In this document: positions 7,434 through 18,965 of the stretch, piece after piece
Position numbering within the stretch: the first letter of the stretch is position 1
How the letters are laid out: every line of letters begins with the position of its first letter
Source: Halomonas sp. TA22
Lineage (GTDB): Bacteria; Pseudomonadota; Gammaproteobacteria; Pseudomonadales; Halomonadaceae
Direction of reading: 5' to 3'
Assembly (NCBI RefSeq): GCF_013009075.1
Contig: NZ_CP053108.1
Location: 1,178,001 to 1,242,000 of the forward strand
Length of the DNA: 64,000 bases
Program-made: the position numbers and the translations under genes
The notes under the pieces: model-generated
Told to the model about the DNA's origin: nothing
The model's input: the letters and a program-made list of their open reading frames with translations, nothing else
Database searches by the model: none

Positions 7434-8321
7434 TCAGCCCTTCGCTTCGTCGCTGCGAGCGCACTCCAGCATCTCCAGCATCGAGCGCGCGGCATTCGAT
7501 AGCGTGCGGCTCTTGTGAACCAAGTAGCCCAGCGGCCGCTCGATAGGACGGTGGGCAATGGGCAGGACATGCACCTCATCATCGATCAGCGTCTCGGGCA
7601 GCACACTCCAGCCAAGCCCGATCGCGACCATCATTTTCAAAGTTTCCAGGTAGTTGGTGGAGAGCGCGACATTCACCTTGAGACCGTCCCGTGCGAACGT
7701 GTCGACGACGATCCCACGGGTGAAGGTCAAGTGGCCCGGCAGTACGGCGTCGTAAGCCGAAAGCGCCGAGAGTTCGAGCTGCTCGCGTCCTGCCAGGGGG
7801 TGCTCCCGGCCGCACACGAAACGTAGCCGGTCGATCCATACCGGAACCACGGTGAGTTGCGGATCGGGGGCCGGGGCTAGCGTGACCACTGCGATCTCCA
7901 GCTCACCATCGAGGACATCCTGATACGCCTGCTCGGAGTCGAGAAAGCGCATGTCCATGCGTACCTCGGGGTGCGCTTGGGTATAGGCCTTGAGAATCGG
8001 CGGCAGGCGATGCAAACCGACATGATGGCTTGTGGCCATGGTCAGACTGCCGCCCACGTCGCCGGCCAGGTTGGAGAGCGCCCGCCGGCTATCATTGACC
8101 ATTAGCAGAATCTCGCGGGCGCGAGGCAGCAGCAGGCGCCCGGCTTCGGTCAGGGTGACGCGTCGTCCGATGCGGTCGAAAAGGCGACGGCCGAGTTGAT
8201 CCTCAAGATTCGCGATGCGCTTGCTTACCGCCGGTTGCGTCAGGTGCAACTGCTCGCCGGCCAGAGAAAAGGAGCCACGATCGGCCACGGCGAGAAAGGC
8301 CTCTAGACTTTGAGTATCCAT
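7434..8321 (-). CDS. LysR-family transcriptional regulator divergent from leuC
   Basis: This 295-residue protein has a typical LysR N-terminal winged HTH (residues 1-60: SLEAFLAVADRGSFSLAGE, then LTQPAVSKRIANLE and RRLFDR). It is followed by a periplasmic-binding-like effector domain. It is transcribed away from leuC across 155 nt, an arrangement also seen in Pseudomonas next to leuCDB. That suggests it controls the leucine operon, and a T-N11-A palindrome lies between the two genes. The effector is not known; alpha-isopropylmalate, the co-inducer of E. coli LeuO-like or plant-type systems, is only a guess. Confidence 0.85.
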   Translation of the reverse strand: MDTQSLEAFLAVADRGSFSLAGEQLHLTQPAVSKRIANLEDQLGRRLFDRIGRRVTLTEAGRLLLPRAREILLMVNDSRRALSNLAGDVGGSLTMATSHHVGLHRLPPILKAYTQAHPEVRMDMRFLDSEQAYQDVLDGELEIAVVTLAPAPDPQLTVVPVWIDRLRFVCGREHPLAGREQLELSALSAYDAVLPGHLTFTRGIVVDTFARDGLKVNVALSTNYLETLKMMVAIGLGWSVLPETLIDDEVHVLPIAHRPIERPLGYLVHKSRTLSNAARSMLEMLECARSDEAKG

Positions 8322-8343
8322 TAGTCACTCACTGCAGTTCCTG

Positions 8344-8360
8344 AATTCCATTTGGGAATT
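8344..8360. promoter_or_regulatory. LysR-type operator candidate in the leuC intergenic region
   Basis: A perfect inverted repeat AATTCC-N5-GGAATT contains the LysR consensus T-N11-A. It lies 23 nt upstream of the LysR start and 117 nt upstream of leuC. This is the classical position for an autoregulatory and activation site. Confidence 0.5.
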
Positions 8361-8476
8361 AATTGAATAAATAACATGAATTGATTTTATGAGTTGTGCG
8401 CCGTAACCTCAAGTCACGATAAACAGAGCGGCCTCGACGACGGCAGAGCGTCGGGCAATACCGTGGGAGACGAGAG

Positions 8477-9925
8477 ATGGCAGGCCAGACGCTTTATGAC
8501 AAGTTGTGGTCGCAGCACCTGGTAAAGGAGCGCGATGACGGCACTGCGCTGATCTATATCGACAGACAATTGCTGCATGAGGTCACCTCGCCGCAGGCCT
8601 TCGAAGGGCTGCGCCTGGCCTCGCGCAAGCCGTGGCGTCTGGATGCCAACCTGGCGACCCCCGACCATAACGTGCCGACTACGATTCTCGAGCGTGCCGA
8701 GGGCAATGCCGGAATCAAGGATCCCGTATCGCTGATCCAGGTCCAGACGCTCGACGACAACTGCGAGGCCTTCGGGATCGAAGAGTTTCGCATCAATGAC
8801 GCTCGCCAGGGTATCGTGCACGTGGTCGGGCCGGAGCAGGGCGCCACATTGCCGGGGATGACCGTGGTCTGCGGCGACTCGCACACTGCCACTCACGGTG
8901 CCTTTGGGGCGCTTGCCCACGGTATCGGCACCTCTGAGGTCGAGCACGTCCTGGCGACCCAGTGCCTGCTGGCACAGAAGATGAAGAACATGCAGGTACG
9001 CGTCGAGGGCAAGCTCGGTGCCGGTGTCACCGCCAAGGACATCGTGCTGGCGATCATCGGCAGGATCGGCACCGCTGGCGGTACCGGCTACGCCATCGAA
9101 TTTGCCGGCAGCGCGATTCGTGATCTCTCCATGGAAGGGCGTATGACGGTGTGCAACATGGCGATCGAGGCCGGTGCCCGTGTCGGCTTGATTGCCGTCG
9201 ATGACATCACCATCGACTACCTCCGCGATCGCCCCTATGCGCCCACCGCCGAGCATTGGGACGCTGCCGTGGCCGAGTGGCGCCAGCTGGTCTCCGATGA
9301 GGAGGCCGTCTTCGACAAGGTGGTGGAGCTCGACGCCGCCGCAATCGAGCCCCAGGTGAGCTGGGGAACCAGCCCCGAGATGGTCACCGGCATCTCCGGT
9401 GAGGTGCCAGACCCCACCGAGGCACCGGATGAAACGGTGCAGCGGGGCTACACCCGAGCACTTGAATACATGGGACTTGCTCCACGACAGAAGATCACCG
9501 ATATCCGTCTCGACAAGGTGTTCATCGGCTCCTGCACCAACTCGCGCATCGAGGACCTGCGCGAGGCGGCCAAGGTCGCACGCGGCAAGCGGGTGGCCAA
9601 TAGCATCAAGCTTGCCATGGTGGTGCCTGGCTCCGGCCTGGTGAAACGCCAGGCCGAGGCGGAGGGGCTCGACAAGGTATTCATCGAGGCGGGTTTCGAG
9701 TGGCGCGAGCCGGGCTGCTCCATGTGTCTGGCAATGAACGCCGACAAGCTCGGCGCCGGCGAGCACTGCGCCTCGACCTCGAATCGTAACTTCGAAGGCC
9801 GCCAAGGCTACGGCGGGCGTACCCACCTGGTCAGCCCGGCAATGGCTGCCGCTGCCGCCATTGCCGGCCACTTCGTCGACGTTCGCCTGTTCTCTGGCGA
9901 CACCCAAGCCGTTCAGGAGGCCTGA
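8477..9925 (+). CDS. leuC: 3-isopropylmalate dehydratase large subunit
   Basis: LeuC (482 residues) pairs with LeuD to isomerise 2-isopropylmalate to 3-isopropylmalate in leucine synthesis. The aconitase-fold 4Fe-4S ligands are visible: Cys353 in IGSCTNSR, and Cys414 and Cys417 in PGCSMC. Other signatures are [14 protein letters not shown] and the C-terminal [10 protein letters not shown]. Length and start agree with the family. The stop is followed one base later by leuD, so translation is coupled. It is the first gene of leuC-leuD-leuB-(asd), with the LysR regulator divergent from it. Confidence 0.97.
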   Translation: MAGQTLYDKLWSQHLVKERDDGTALIYIDRQLLHEVTSPQAFEGLRLASRKPWRLDANLATPDHNVPTTILERAEGNAGIKDPVSLIQVQTLDDNCEAFGIEEFRINDARQGIVHVVGPEQGATLPGMTVVCGDSHTATHGAFGALAHGIGTSEVEHVLATQCLLAQKMKNMQVRVEGKLGAGVTAKDIVLAIIGRIGTAGGTGYAIEFAGSAIRDLSMEGRMTVCNMAIEAGARVGLIAVDDITIDYLRDRPYAPTAEHWDAAVAEWRQLVSDEEAVFDKVVELDAAAIEPQVSWGTSPEMVTGISGEVPDPTEAPDETVQRGYTRALEYMGLAPRQKITDIRLDKVFIGSCTNSRIEDLREAAKVARGKRVANSIKLAMVVPGSGLVKRQAEAEGLDKVFIEAGFEWREPGCSMCLAMNADKLGAGEHCASTSNRNFEGRQGYGGRTHLVSPAMAAAAAIAGHFVDVRLFSGDTQAVQEA

Positions 9926-9926
9926 G

Positions 9927-10595
9927 ATGGAAAAATTCGTACGCCAGCAGGGACTCGTCGCGCCTCTCGACCGGGCCAACGTCGATACCGACCTGATCAT
10001 CCCCAAGCAGTTCCTGAAGTCGATCAAGCGCACCGGCTTCGGCGTCAACCTGTTCGACGAACTGCGCTACTTGGATGAAGGGCAGCCAGGGCAGGACTGT
10101 TCGACTCGTCCGCTCAACCCCGATTTCGTACTCAATCAGCCGCGCTATCAAGGGGCCAGCGTGCTCCTGACACGGCGTAACTTCGGTTGTGGCAGTTCCC
10201 GCGAGCACGCCCCCTGGGCTCTCGAGGATTTCGGCTTCCGGGTGGTGATCGCACCGAGCTTCGCCGACATCTTCTACAACAACGCCTTCAAGAACGGCAT
10301 CCTGCTGATCACCCTGTCCGAAGAGGTGGTCGATCGGCTTTTCCAGCAGGTGGCGGCAAGCGAAGACTACCGCCTCGATGTCGATCTCGACAGTCAGCAG
10401 GTGATCACGCCCGAGGGTGAGACGTTCACCTTCGAAGTCGATGGTTTTCGCAAGCACTGCTTGCTCAATGGGCTCGACGATATCGGCATCACCCTGCAGG
10501 ACGAAGACGCCATCCGTGACTTTGAGCAGCGCCACCGACAGGCACGCCCATGGCTGTTCCGCGACGCTGCCCGAGCACAGGGAGGTGTGTCATGA
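9927..10595 (+). CDS. leuD: 3-isopropylmalate dehydratase small subunit
   Basis: LeuD (222 residues) is the swivel domain partner of Leu[15 protein letters not shown] near the N-terminus and [14 protein letters not shown] in the middle are family signatures; the latter forms part of the substrate site. The ATG at 9927 is preceded by a strong AGGAGG, and longer in-frame starts inside leuC are rejected. Its stop overlaps the leuB start in an ATGA junction. Confidence 0.97.
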   Translation: MEKFVRQQGLVAPLDRANVDTDLIIPKQFLKSIKRTGFGVNLFDELRYLDEGQPGQDCSTRPLNPDFVLNQPRYQGASVLLTRRNFGCGSSREHAPWALEDFGFRVVIAPSFADIFYNNAFKNGILLITLSEEVVDRLFQQVAASEDYRLDVDLDSQQVITPEGETFTFEVDGFRKHCLLNGLDDIGITLQDEDAIRDFEQRHRQARPWLFRDAARAQGGVS

Positions 10596-11674
10596 GCCGC
10601 CGCGTTCTGGTACTGCCGGGAGATGGCATCGGCCCCGAAATCACCCAAGAGGCGCTCAAGATATTGAAGGAGTGCCAACGCCAGGGGCTCGACGTGCATA
10701 TCGACGAAGCGCTGGTGGGTGGCGCCGGTTACGATGCCACTGGCGAGCCGCTGCCCGCCGCCACGCTTGAGAAGGCCAAGAGCGCCGATGCCATCCTGCT
10801 CGGTGCCGTGGGCGGGCCCAAGTGGGACAAGCTCGAGGATCTGGCCAAGCGCCCCGAGAAGGGGCTGCTGGGGCTGCGCAAGAATCTCGGGCTGTTCGGT
10901 AACCTGCGCCCGGCGATTCTCTATCCACAGCTCGCCGAGGCCTCGAGCCTCAAGCCCGAAGCGGTCTCCGGGCTCGACATCATGATCGTGCGCGAGCTGA
11001 CCGGCGGTATCTATTTCGGCCAGCCCAGGGGTATCGAGGAGCGCGACGGCGAGCGGGTCGGCTTCAATACCTATATATACTCCGAGAGCGAGATCGAGCG
11101 CATCGGTCGTGTCGCGTTCGAGATGGCGCAGAAGCGTGGCAAGAAGCTTTGCAGCGTCGACAAGGCCAACGTGCTCGAGGTCACCATCCTGTGGCGCGAG
11201 GTCATGGAGCGCCTGGCACCGGAGTATCCCGACGTCGAGCTTTCGCACATGTATGTCGATAATGCCGCCATGCAGCTGGTGCGAGCACCCAAGCAGTTCG
11301 ACGTTATCGTCACCGGCAACATGTTCGGCGATATACTCTCCGATGCCGCGGCGATGCTCACCGGTTCCATCGGCATGTTGCCTTCGGCATCGCTCAACGA
11401 GAGTGGACAGGGCATGTACGAGCCCTGTCATGGCAGTGCACCGGATATCGCCGGCCAGGGTGTTGCCAATCCGCTGGCGACGATCCTGTCGGTAGCGATG
11501 ATGCTACGCTACTCCCTCGATGAGCCGGCGCTCGCCCTGCGCATCGAGGAGGCGGTGGGGCAGGTGCTAGACGATGGCCTGCGTACCGCAGATATCGCTT
11601 ATCCGGGGACGCGCCAGGTCAGCACCGCCGAGATGGGCGACGCCGTACTGGCGGCTCTGCAGGGTCGCGGCTGA
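10592..11674 (+). CDS. leuB: 3-isopropylmalate dehydrogenase
   Basis: LeuB (360 residues) oxidises and decarboxylates 3-isopropylmalate with NAD to give 2-oxoisocaproate. It opens with [13 protein letters not shown], holds the substrate-binding [10 protein letters not shown], and has the C-terminal metal and NAD segment [20 protein letters not shown]. The start at 10592 has GGAGG upstream and overlaps the leuD stop. Family length is normal. Confidence 0.97.
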   Translation: MSRRVLVLPGDGIGPEITQEALKILKECQRQGLDVHIDEALVGGAGYDATGEPLPAATLEKAKSADAILLGAVGGPKWDKLEDLAKRPEKGLLGLRKNLGLFGNLRPAILYPQLAEASSLKPEAVSGLDIMIVRELTGGIYFGQPRGIEERDGERVGFNTYIYSESEIERIGRVAFEMAQKRGKKLCSVDKANVLEVTILWREVMERLAPEYPDVELSHMYVDNAAMQLVRAPKQFDVIVTGNMFGDILSDAAAMLTGSIGMLPSASLNESGQGMYEPCHGSAPDIAGQGVANPLATILSVAMMLRYSLDEPALALRIEEAVGQVLDDGLRTADIAYPGTRQVSTAEMGDAVLAALQGRG

Positions 11675-11785
11675 CGCAACGGCGTAAGCGCGTCCCGCTC
11701 GGTTTCATGGCGTTCGTGGCACCCGCGAATGCATGCGCTCGCAGAAGAGGCGGGCGCACCAATAGAATTTAGGAGGAGAGTGCAC

Positions 11786-12898
11786 ATGTTGAAAGTCGGT
11801 TTTGTCGGTTGGCGCGGCATGGTGGGTTCGGTGCTCATGCAGCGCATGAGTGAAGACAATGAATTCACCGGTATCGAGCCGGTATTCTTCACCACCTCCC
11901 AGGTTGGTCAGCCTGGTCCCGACGTCGGCGTGGACGTGCCCCCGCTCAAGGACGCCTTCGACATCGATGCCCTCAAGGCGCTGGATGTCATCATTACCTG
12001 CCAGGGTGGCGACTATACCGGCGAGGTCTACCAGAAGTTGCGCCAGAGTGGCTGGAAGGGCTACTGGATCGATGCCGCCAGCACGCTGCGCATGACCGAT
12101 GACGCCACCATCATCCTCGACCCGGTCAACCGCCATGTCATCGATGCTCAGCTGGCCAGGGGCGCCAAGACCTTCGTCGGCGGTAACTGTACCGTCAGCC
12201 TGATGCTGATGGGACTCGGCGGGCTGTTCGAAGCCGATCTGATCGAGTGGATGACCTCCATGACCTATCAGGCCGCCTCCGGCTCAGGCGCCAAGCACAT
12301 GCGCGAACTGCTCAACCAGATGGGAGCGCTGCGCGACAGCGTGAACAGCGAGCTGAGCGACCCGGTCAGCGCCATCCTCGATATCGACCGGCGGGTTGCC
12401 GCCTCCATGCGCGGCGGTGACTTCCCCATCGACAACTTTGGTGCGCCACTGGCCGGGGGGCTGCTGCCGTGGATCGACAAGCCGATGGAGAATGGCCAGA
12501 CCCGTGAAGAGTGGAAGGGCAGCGTCGAGACCAACAAGATACTCGGCCTTGGCGATAACCCGATTCCCATCGATGGGCTCTGCGTGCGCATCGGTGCCAT
12601 GCGCTCACATAGTCAGGCATTCACTATCAAGCTCAAGCGCGATGTGCCGATAGACGAGATAGAGGAGCGTATCGCCACGCACAATGACTGGGTGAAGGTC
12701 ATCCCAAACGAGAAGGAGGCGACCCTTGCCGGCCTGACGCCAGCCGCCGTTACCGGCACGCTGCGCATCCCGGTCGGGCGTCTGCGCAAGATGGCCATGG
12801 GGGGCGAATATCTCACCGCCTTCTCGGTGGGAGATCAGTTGTTGTGGGGTGCGGCAGAGCCACTCAAGCGCATGTTGAAGATCCTGCGCGAACAGTAG
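11786..12898 (+). CDS. asd: Aspartate-semialdehyde dehydrogenase
   Basis: Asd (370 residues) reduces aspartyl-phosphate to aspartate semialdehyde for lysine, threonine, methionine and diaminopimelate synthesis. It has the N-terminal NADP motif [15 protein letters not shown], the catalytic-Cys segment [10 protein letters not shown] and the typical [13 protein letters not shown]. The start at 11786 follows AGGAGGAGAG. It lies 111 nt after leuB and ends in a strong terminator, so it may be read from the leu promoter or its own. The leu-asd-fimV order is conserved in Pseudomonas. Confidence 0.96.
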   Translation: MLKVGFVGWRGMVGSVLMQRMSEDNEFTGIEPVFFTTSQVGQPGPDVGVDVPPLKDAFDIDALKALDVIITCQGGDYTGEVYQKLRQSGWKGYWIDAASTLRMTDDATIILDPVNRHVIDAQLARGAKTFVGGNCTVSLMLMGLGGLFEADLIEWMTSMTYQAASGSGAKHMRELLNQMGALRDSVNSELSDPVSAILDIDRRVAASMRGGDFPIDNFGAPLAGGLLPWIDKPMENGQTREEWKGSVETNKILGLGDNPIPIDGLCVRIGAMRSHSQAFTIKLKRDVPIDEIEERIATHNDWVKVIPNEKEATLAGLTPAAVTGTLRIPVGRLRKMAMGGEYLTAFSVGDQLLWGAAEPLKRMLKILREQ

Positions 12899-12920
12899 CC
12901 TCACGCCACAGCGACGCCTG

Positions 12921-12951
12921 AACGCCTCCCTCACGGGAGGCGTTCTGTTTT
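12921..12951 (+). terminator. Rho-independent terminator after asd
   Basis: A perfect 10-bp stem AACGCCTCCC/GGGAGGCGTT with a TCAC loop is followed by CTGTTTT. Confidence 0.85.
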
Positions 12952-13066
12952 GTGGCGATAGACGTGCGCTCACACCGAACTGGCCGCCCTTTACATGACC
13001 AGACCGAGACGACCGGGCGTGTTTCATCGCCCCAGGTCGCGAGCGACCGAGACGCAGGAAACCGCT

Positions 13067-15085
13067 ATGAAACGCAAGCTGACGCTGGCCATCATGATGG
13101 CGCTATGGACTCCCGCAACGACCATGGCACTAGGCATTGGCGAGGCGGTGGTCGCCTCCACTCTCAACGCGCCGCTGCGAGCAGTGCTGCCGTTGAGCGA
13201 CACGCAGGGAGTCGACCCTCGCGAAGTGCACGTATCGCTTGCCGAAACGCGCGCCTACGAGCAGGCCGGCATGATCCGCAGCCTGATCGCTAGCGGCATC
13301 ACCTTCAGCGTCGAAGCCCAGCACGGCGGGCTCGCCGTTGTGATGCGCTCGGAGAGGCCAATCCGCGAGCCCTATCTCGATCTGCTGCTGGATATCGATT
13401 GGCAGACGGGTCGCCAGCTACGCCAGGTGACACTATTGTTCGATCCGCCCGGTTATGAGCAGCGCCCCGTGCTGGTCGCCGCCGGGTCGCCGCGTACCTC
13501 CCAGGCCATGGTGGTAGATCCCGTGGCGACAGCCCCCTCGGCGGCTCCCAGGTCACCGCTGACGTATCGAGAACCGCCTAATCGGGTTGAGGTGCGCAGC
13601 GGCGATACCCTCGGTGAGCTCGCCAGCCGCCTGCGTCCGGATACGTCTATCAGCATCAATCAGATGATGCTGGCGCTGGTCGAGGCCAATCCCGAGGTGT
13701 TTCCCACCGGCAATGTCAACGAGATGCGAGCCGGCGTCACGCTGAACGTACCGCCACGCGAGAGAATCGAACGCAGAAGCGGGGCCGAGGCGACAATCCC
13801 GCCTGGCGGCAATGGTGTCGAGGCGCAGCGCTCCCGGCTAACGCTGCTCAGTGATGCGGAGTTGGGCACGCTGTCGGACCCAGGGGGGCTGCAAGCCGCC
13901 AATGGCTCTCGGCAGACGACGCTGTCAGACGAAGAGAGTCGAGTCGAGCAGAGTCGAGCGGACGCGCTAGCTGATGAGGCGCTACTGGCCGGCTCGCTCC
14001 TGGCGAACGCTAATGCGCAGGAGACGCGACTGTTGAGGCTCGAGAACGAACTGCTGGCAAGCCAGCAGCAGGTGCAACGAGTGGGCGAGGAGCGCGAAGC
14101 GCTACAGCAGCGGGTTGAGTCCCTCAATGAGGAGCTGGCGACGTTGCGTGACCAGCTCACGTTATTGATCGCCCGCAGCGACGCCGCCCAGGCGGAAAGT
14201 GACGCCAACGCCGCTCGCCAGCTCGCAAATACGCCCTGGTGGGAGACGCTGGTTCGGAAGGTCAGTGAACGCGCCATGCTTCTTGGGGGTGGAGTTCTGG
14301 TCATCCTGCTGGCGCTCTGGGCAGTGGTGCGTCGTCGTCAGTCACGCGAGAGCGCGCCACATCATGTGAGTGATTCGCCCCGGATCGTCTCGAGGCCCAG
14401 GGTGGAGAGGCGACAGGTATCGCGCGAGCAGGCCGATGACAAGACGGCTGAAAGGCAGCTGACGCCGCTGCACGATGTGGCGCCGCAGGCGGAAGTCATC
14501 AGTGAGGTAGACATCTTCATCGCCTATGGCCGTTTCGATCAGGCAAGGGAACTGCTCGAGACCACTCTGGCGGTCGATCCCCAACGGCATGACCTGCGCA
14601 TGAAGCTGCTCACGGTGCTGGTCGAGCAGGGCGATGCACGCGCGGCCCGGGCCGAGGCTGAGCGGTTGAGGCATTCCAGCGACCCGCAGTTGAGTGCCGA
14701 AGCCGAACGACTGCTGGCTTCTCTGCAAGATGAACCAGAGCCAGGCGCGCCAGAAGCAGAGCAAACGCCGCTTGACGAGCGTGAGCCGTCATTGCCAGAG
14801 CAGGGCGACGAAGCGCCTGAACCCGGGCCTGGGTCTCTCGCACTGGCGGCGTATCGCCAAGATCCGATAGCCAAGATCATCGATTATCGCCCACCGACAC
14901 TGGTGCCGGAGCGAGACGGAGTGGCAGCGTCGGGGGAGACCCCCATGCAACCCACTGTCGAGTTCGATGTCCTGCCCCGGGACACGGCCGAGCAGTGGGA
15001 AATCGAGGAGGTAGCCTTCGAGCCCTCGCATCTGGATAATAAGCCCCCTGCCGCCGCTTCCCCGGAGGTAGCCTTCAAGCGTTAG
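13067..15085 (+). CDS. fimV: FimV-family peptidoglycan-binding pilus assembly/polarity protein
   Basis: This 672-residue protein has a signal peptide (MKRKLTLAIMMALWTPATTMA) and the FimV N-terminal domain (LGIGEAVVASTLNAPLRAVL). A LysM-like segment follows around RSGDTLGELASRLRP, then a coiled coil (about 300-395) and one membrane helix (MLLGGGVLVILLALWAVV). The acidic cytoplasmic tail has a TPR-like DIFIAYGRFDQARELLETTL. FimV organises polar structures and type IV pili and supports cyclic-AMP signalling in Pseudomonas. It is shorter than the roughly 919-residue P. aeruginosa protein, mainly in the acidic tail. The start at 13067 is chosen for the signal peptide. Position between asd and truA is the standard one. 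Confidence 0.88.
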   Translation: MKRKLTLAIMMALWTPATTMALGIGEAVVASTLNAPLRAVLPLSDTQGVDPREVHVSLAETRAYEQAGMIRSLIASGITFSVEAQHGGLAVVMRSERPIREPYLDLLLDIDWQTGRQLRQVTLLFDPPGYEQRPVLVAAGSPRTSQAMVVDPVATAPSAAPRSPLTYREPPNRVEVRSGDTLGELASRLRPDTSISINQMMLALVEANPEVFPTGNVNEMRAGVTLNVPPRERIERRSGAEATIPPGGNGVEAQRSRLTLLSDAELGTLSDPGGLQAANGSRQTTLSDEESRVEQSRADALADEALLAGSLLANANAQETRLLRLENELLASQQQVQRVGEEREALQQRVESLNEELATLRDQLTLLIARSDAAQAESDANAARQLANTPWWETLVRKVSERAMLLGGGVLVILLALWAVVRRRQSRESAPHHVSDSPRIVSRPRVERRQVSREQADDKTAERQLTPLHDVAPQAEVISEVDIFIAYGRFDQARELLETTLAVDPQRHDLRMKLLTVLVEQGDARAARAEAERLRHSSDPQLSAEAERLLASLQDEPEPGAPEAEQTPLDEREPSLPEQGDEAPEPGPGSLALAAYRQDPIAKIIDYRPPTLVPERDGVAASGETPMQPTVEFDVLPRDTAEQWEIEEVAFEPSHLDNKPPAAASPEVAFKR

Positions 15086-15179
15086 GCGTGTCAGCCAGTC
15101 GGCGGGCAGCCAGGTCGAAACGGGGAGTCGGTGCGGTATCGAGCGCACGCGCCCCTTTCGTACAACCTCTGAAGAGCCC

Positions 15180-16154
15180 ATGCCCCTGTTCGAACGACTC
15201 GACGACAATCAGCGGCTGACCGGCCGTCTAGCGGCCGCCATCGAGTATGATGGTAGCGCCTACTGTGGCTGGCAGCGTCTCAAGCACGCCCCTTCGGTGC
15301 AGGGCGAGCTGGAGAGGGCGCTGGCACGAGTTGCCGGTCTCCCCGTCACGGTGCACTGTAGCGGTCGCACCGACAGCGGTGTGCATGCCACTCGCCAAAT
15401 CGTGCACTTCGATGCCCCCGTGCCACGCTCTCAGAAGGCCTGGGTGTTCGGGGCCAACGCCAACCTGCCGCGTGATATCGCCATCCGGTGGCTGGTCCCG
15501 GTGGCGGATGAGTTCCATGCGCGCTTCCTGGCGTTGGCGCGCCGTTACCGCTATGTGATTCTCAACCAACCGAGCCGCCCGGTACTCGAGCGTGCCAATG
15601 CCACCTGGTGTCGCGATCCGCTGGATGCCGATGTCATGCATCGTGCCGCCCAGGCGCTGGTGGGCGAGCACGACTTCTCGAGCTTCCGTGCCGCAGGCTG
15701 TCAGTCGAAATCGGCCTGGCGCAACCTGCACTTCATCGAGGTACATCGGCATGGCCCGCTGGTCGTCATCGATGTTCAGGCCAACGCCTTCCTGCACCAC
15801 ATGATTCGCAACATTGCCGGTGCGCTGGTCGCTGTTGGGCGTGGTGAGAAGGGTGAGGCCTATATCGCCGAGCTTCTGGCGCTCAAGGATCGTACCCAGG
15901 CCAGCGTCACGGCCCCGGGATGCGGGTTGCACTTCGTCGACTCGATCTACGACTCGCGTTTCGTGCTTCCCCGCGAGCCGCTGGGCCCCAACCTGCTTGC
16001 CTTCCTCGGTGAGTGGACCGGCGAGCGCGAGCTACCCGATTCGCCGTTGGTGCGCTTCCGACGTGGCCGGCCCATCGCTGCCGATGAAGGCCACGCCTCG
16101 TTGCCCGCCGGCGCGGTAGCGGCGGCCCTGGCCGCCTCCAGCCCCAAGGAGTGA
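15180..16154 (+). CDS. truA: tRNA pseudouridine38-40 synthase
   Basis: TruA (324 residues) makes pseudouridine at positions 38-40 of the tRNA anticodon arm. The catalytic Asp65 lies in [11 protein letters not shown]. Other signatures are [24 protein letters not shown] and [17 protein letters not shown]. The protein is somewhat longer than the E. coli enzyme because of a C-terminal Ala-rich tail. trpF follows after 4 nt, so the two are cotranscribed. Confidence 0.95.
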   Translation: MPLFERLDDNQRLTGRLAAAIEYDGSAYCGWQRLKHAPSVQGELERALARVAGLPVTVHCSGRTDSGVHATRQIVHFDAPVPRSQKAWVFGANANLPRDIAIRWLVPVADEFHARFLALARRYRYVILNQPSRPVLERANATWCRDPLDADVMHRAAQALVGEHDFSSFRAAGCQSKSAWRNLHFIEVHRHGPLVVIDVQANAFLHHMIRNIAGALVAVGRGEKGEAYIAELLALKDRTQASVTAPGCGLHFVDSIYDSRFVLPREPLGPNLLAFLGEWTGERELPDSPLVRFRRGRPIAADEGHASLPAGAVAAALAASSPKE

Positions 16155-16158
16155 GAGC

Positions 16159-16785
16159 ATGACTCAGCCATTACGACGCACCCGCGTCAAGATCTGCGGC
16201 CTGACCCGTGAGCAGGATGTCGCCGCCGCCGTGACGGCGGGAGCCGATGCCCTTGGTTTCGTGTTGTGGTCCGGCAGCAAGCGCGCCATGGAGCCGGCCC
16301 GTCTGGCCGAGCTGCTCACGCAGGTACCGGCCTTCGTCACCCGGGTGGGACTGTTCGTCGATCAGCCGGCCGAGTTCGTCTCCCGCTGTGCCGGACAGCT
16401 CGACCTGTTGCAGTTTCATGGCGATGAGTCGCCCGAGTACTGCGCCTCCTTCGGTCGCCCCTGGATCAAGGCGCTGCGCATGCGCGAGGGGATCGATCTC
16501 GAGGCGGCGGCCAGGGACTATCGCCATGCCAGCGGACTGCTGCTCGATGCCTACAAGCCTGGCGTGCCGGGAGGCACCGGCGAAACCTTCGACTGGTCGC
16601 GAATCCCCGCAACACTGGGAAAACCTGTTATTCTCGCGGGAGGCCTGAGCGCGGCCAATGTCGCCTCGGCAATCCACGCCGTGCGGCCCTTCGCGGTGGA
16701 TGTTTCCGGTGGCGTCGAGCGTTCGCCCGGTATCAAGGATCCCGCGCAGATAGACGACTTTCTGGCTCAGGTTCTCAACACCTGA
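16159..16785 (+). CDS. trpF: Phosphoribosylanthranilate isomerase
   Basis: TrpF (208 residues) converts phosphoribosylanthranilate to CdRP in tryptophan synthesis. It shows the N-terminal [12 protein letters not shown], with the catalytic Cys, then [18 protein letters not shown] and the phosphate-binding [10 protein letters not shown] and DVSGGVE. It stands alone rather than fused to TrpC. A duplicated translation-initiation segment separates it from trpB. Confidence 0.96.
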   Translation: MTQPLRRTRVKICGLTREQDVAAAVTAGADALGFVLWSGSKRAMEPARLAELLTQVPAFVTRVGLFVDQPAEFVSRCAGQLDLLQFHGDESPEYCASFGRPWIKALRMREGIDLEAAARDYRHASGLLLDAYKPGVPGGTGETFDWSRIPATLGKPVILAGGLSAANVASAIHAVRPFAVDVSGGVERSPGIKDPAQIDDFLAQVLNT

Positions 16786-16804
16786 TCCTTACTTCAAGCG
16801 ACCC

Positions 16805-16839
16805 TGCGAGGTATCTTTCGTGACTGCGAGGTGTTTCTC

Positions 16840-16845
<6 letters not shown>
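16805..16845 (+). repeat. Tandem duplication of the trpB ribosome-binding/start segment
   Basis: Two imperfect 20-nt copies stand in tandem directly before trpB. Each has GCGAGG, 8 nt, then a start codon and ACT: GTG at 16820 in the first, ATG at 16840 in the second. Reading from the GTG gives a seven-codon frame whose TGA (16841-16843) overlaps the trpB ATG. It may be a coupled mini-frame or just a duplication scar. Confidence 0.6.
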
Positions 16846-18054
<1,209 letters not shown>

Positions 18055-18062
18055 GGGCTGCC

Positions 18063-18866
18063 ATGAACCGTATCGACCAACGCTTCGCCATCCTCAAGGA
18101 GCAGGGCCGCAAGGCACTGATCCCCTTCATCACCGCTGGCGATCCAGCGCCTGGCTATACCGTGGGCTTCATGCACGCCTTGGTCGAGGCCGGTGCCGAC
18201 ATCATCGAGCTGGGCGTGCCATTCTCCGATCCCATGGCCGACGGCCCGGTGATCCAGAAAGCCTGCGAACGGGCGCTTAAGCACGGGACGCGGCTGACGC
18301 ATCTGTTCGAGATGGTGCGCGAGTTCCGCGAGAGTGATCGCGACACCCCGGTGGTACTGATGGGCTACCTCAACCCCATCGAGCGTCTGGGCTACGAGCG
18401 TTTTGCCGCTCAGGCCGCCGAGGTCGGCATCGATGGCGTACTCACTGTGGACATGCCGCCGGAGGAGACCGATGAGTTCGGCCCCGTGCTCAAGGCGAAG
18501 GGGATCGCCTCGATCTTCCTGGTCGCGCCCACTACCTCCGAGCAGCGCGCCGCGACAATATGTGAACATGGCGAAGGCTATCTGTACTATGTCTCCCTCA
18601 AGGGCGTGACCGGTGCGGCAACGCTTGACGTCGATGCGGTCGATCGCCAGCTTGCCCCCTTGCGCCGCATGACCGATCTGCCGCTGTGCGTCGGCTTCGG
18701 AATCCGCGATGGGGCCTCGGCGGCGGCAGTGGCCAAGGTCGCCGATGGGGTGATCGTCGGCAGTGCCCTGGTCAGCCGCATCGCTGAGGGAGCCGAGGAT
18801 CCCGATGCCATTACCTCCCAGCTGAAGGATGTGCTGGGCGAGATGCGCCAAGCAATGGATGCCTGA
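18063..18866 (+). CDS. trpA: Tryptophan synthase alpha chain
   Basis: TrpA (267 residues) cleaves indole-3-glycerol phosphate and passes indole to TrpB. The signature [15 protein letters not shown] and the catalytic-Glu segment [19 protein letters not shown] are clear. [15 protein letters not shown] forms the phosphate site. It is tightly linked to trpB. The next gene, accD, starts 99 nt later and may have its own promoter. Confidence 0.97.
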   Translation: MNRIDQRFAILKEQGRKALIPFITAGDPAPGYTVGFMHALVEAGADIIELGVPFSDPMADGPVIQKACERALKHGTRLTHLFEMVREFRESDRDTPVVLMGYLNPIERLGYERFAAQAAEVGIDGVLTVDMPPEETDEFGPVLKAKGIASIFLVAPTTSEQRAATICEHGEGYLYYVSLKGVTGAATLDVDAVDRQLAPLRRMTDLPLCVGFGIRDGASAAAVAKVADGVIVGSALVSRIAEGAEDPDAITSQLKDVLGEMRQAMDA

Positions 18867-18965
18867 GCGTCCGACGATGCTTGGCCAACGATTTCGATGA
18901 CTCTTTCAATGACTCCAGTGCCTGGGCTTACCCGGGCCAGAACAGCATAACGGAACTCTTCTGAC

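Noticed and set aside
8414-10048. A 544-codon open frame antisense to leuC and leuD
   Set aside because: Its protein has no recognisable family and it lies wholly opposite well-conserved leucine genes; long antisense frames are expected in GC-rich codon usage.
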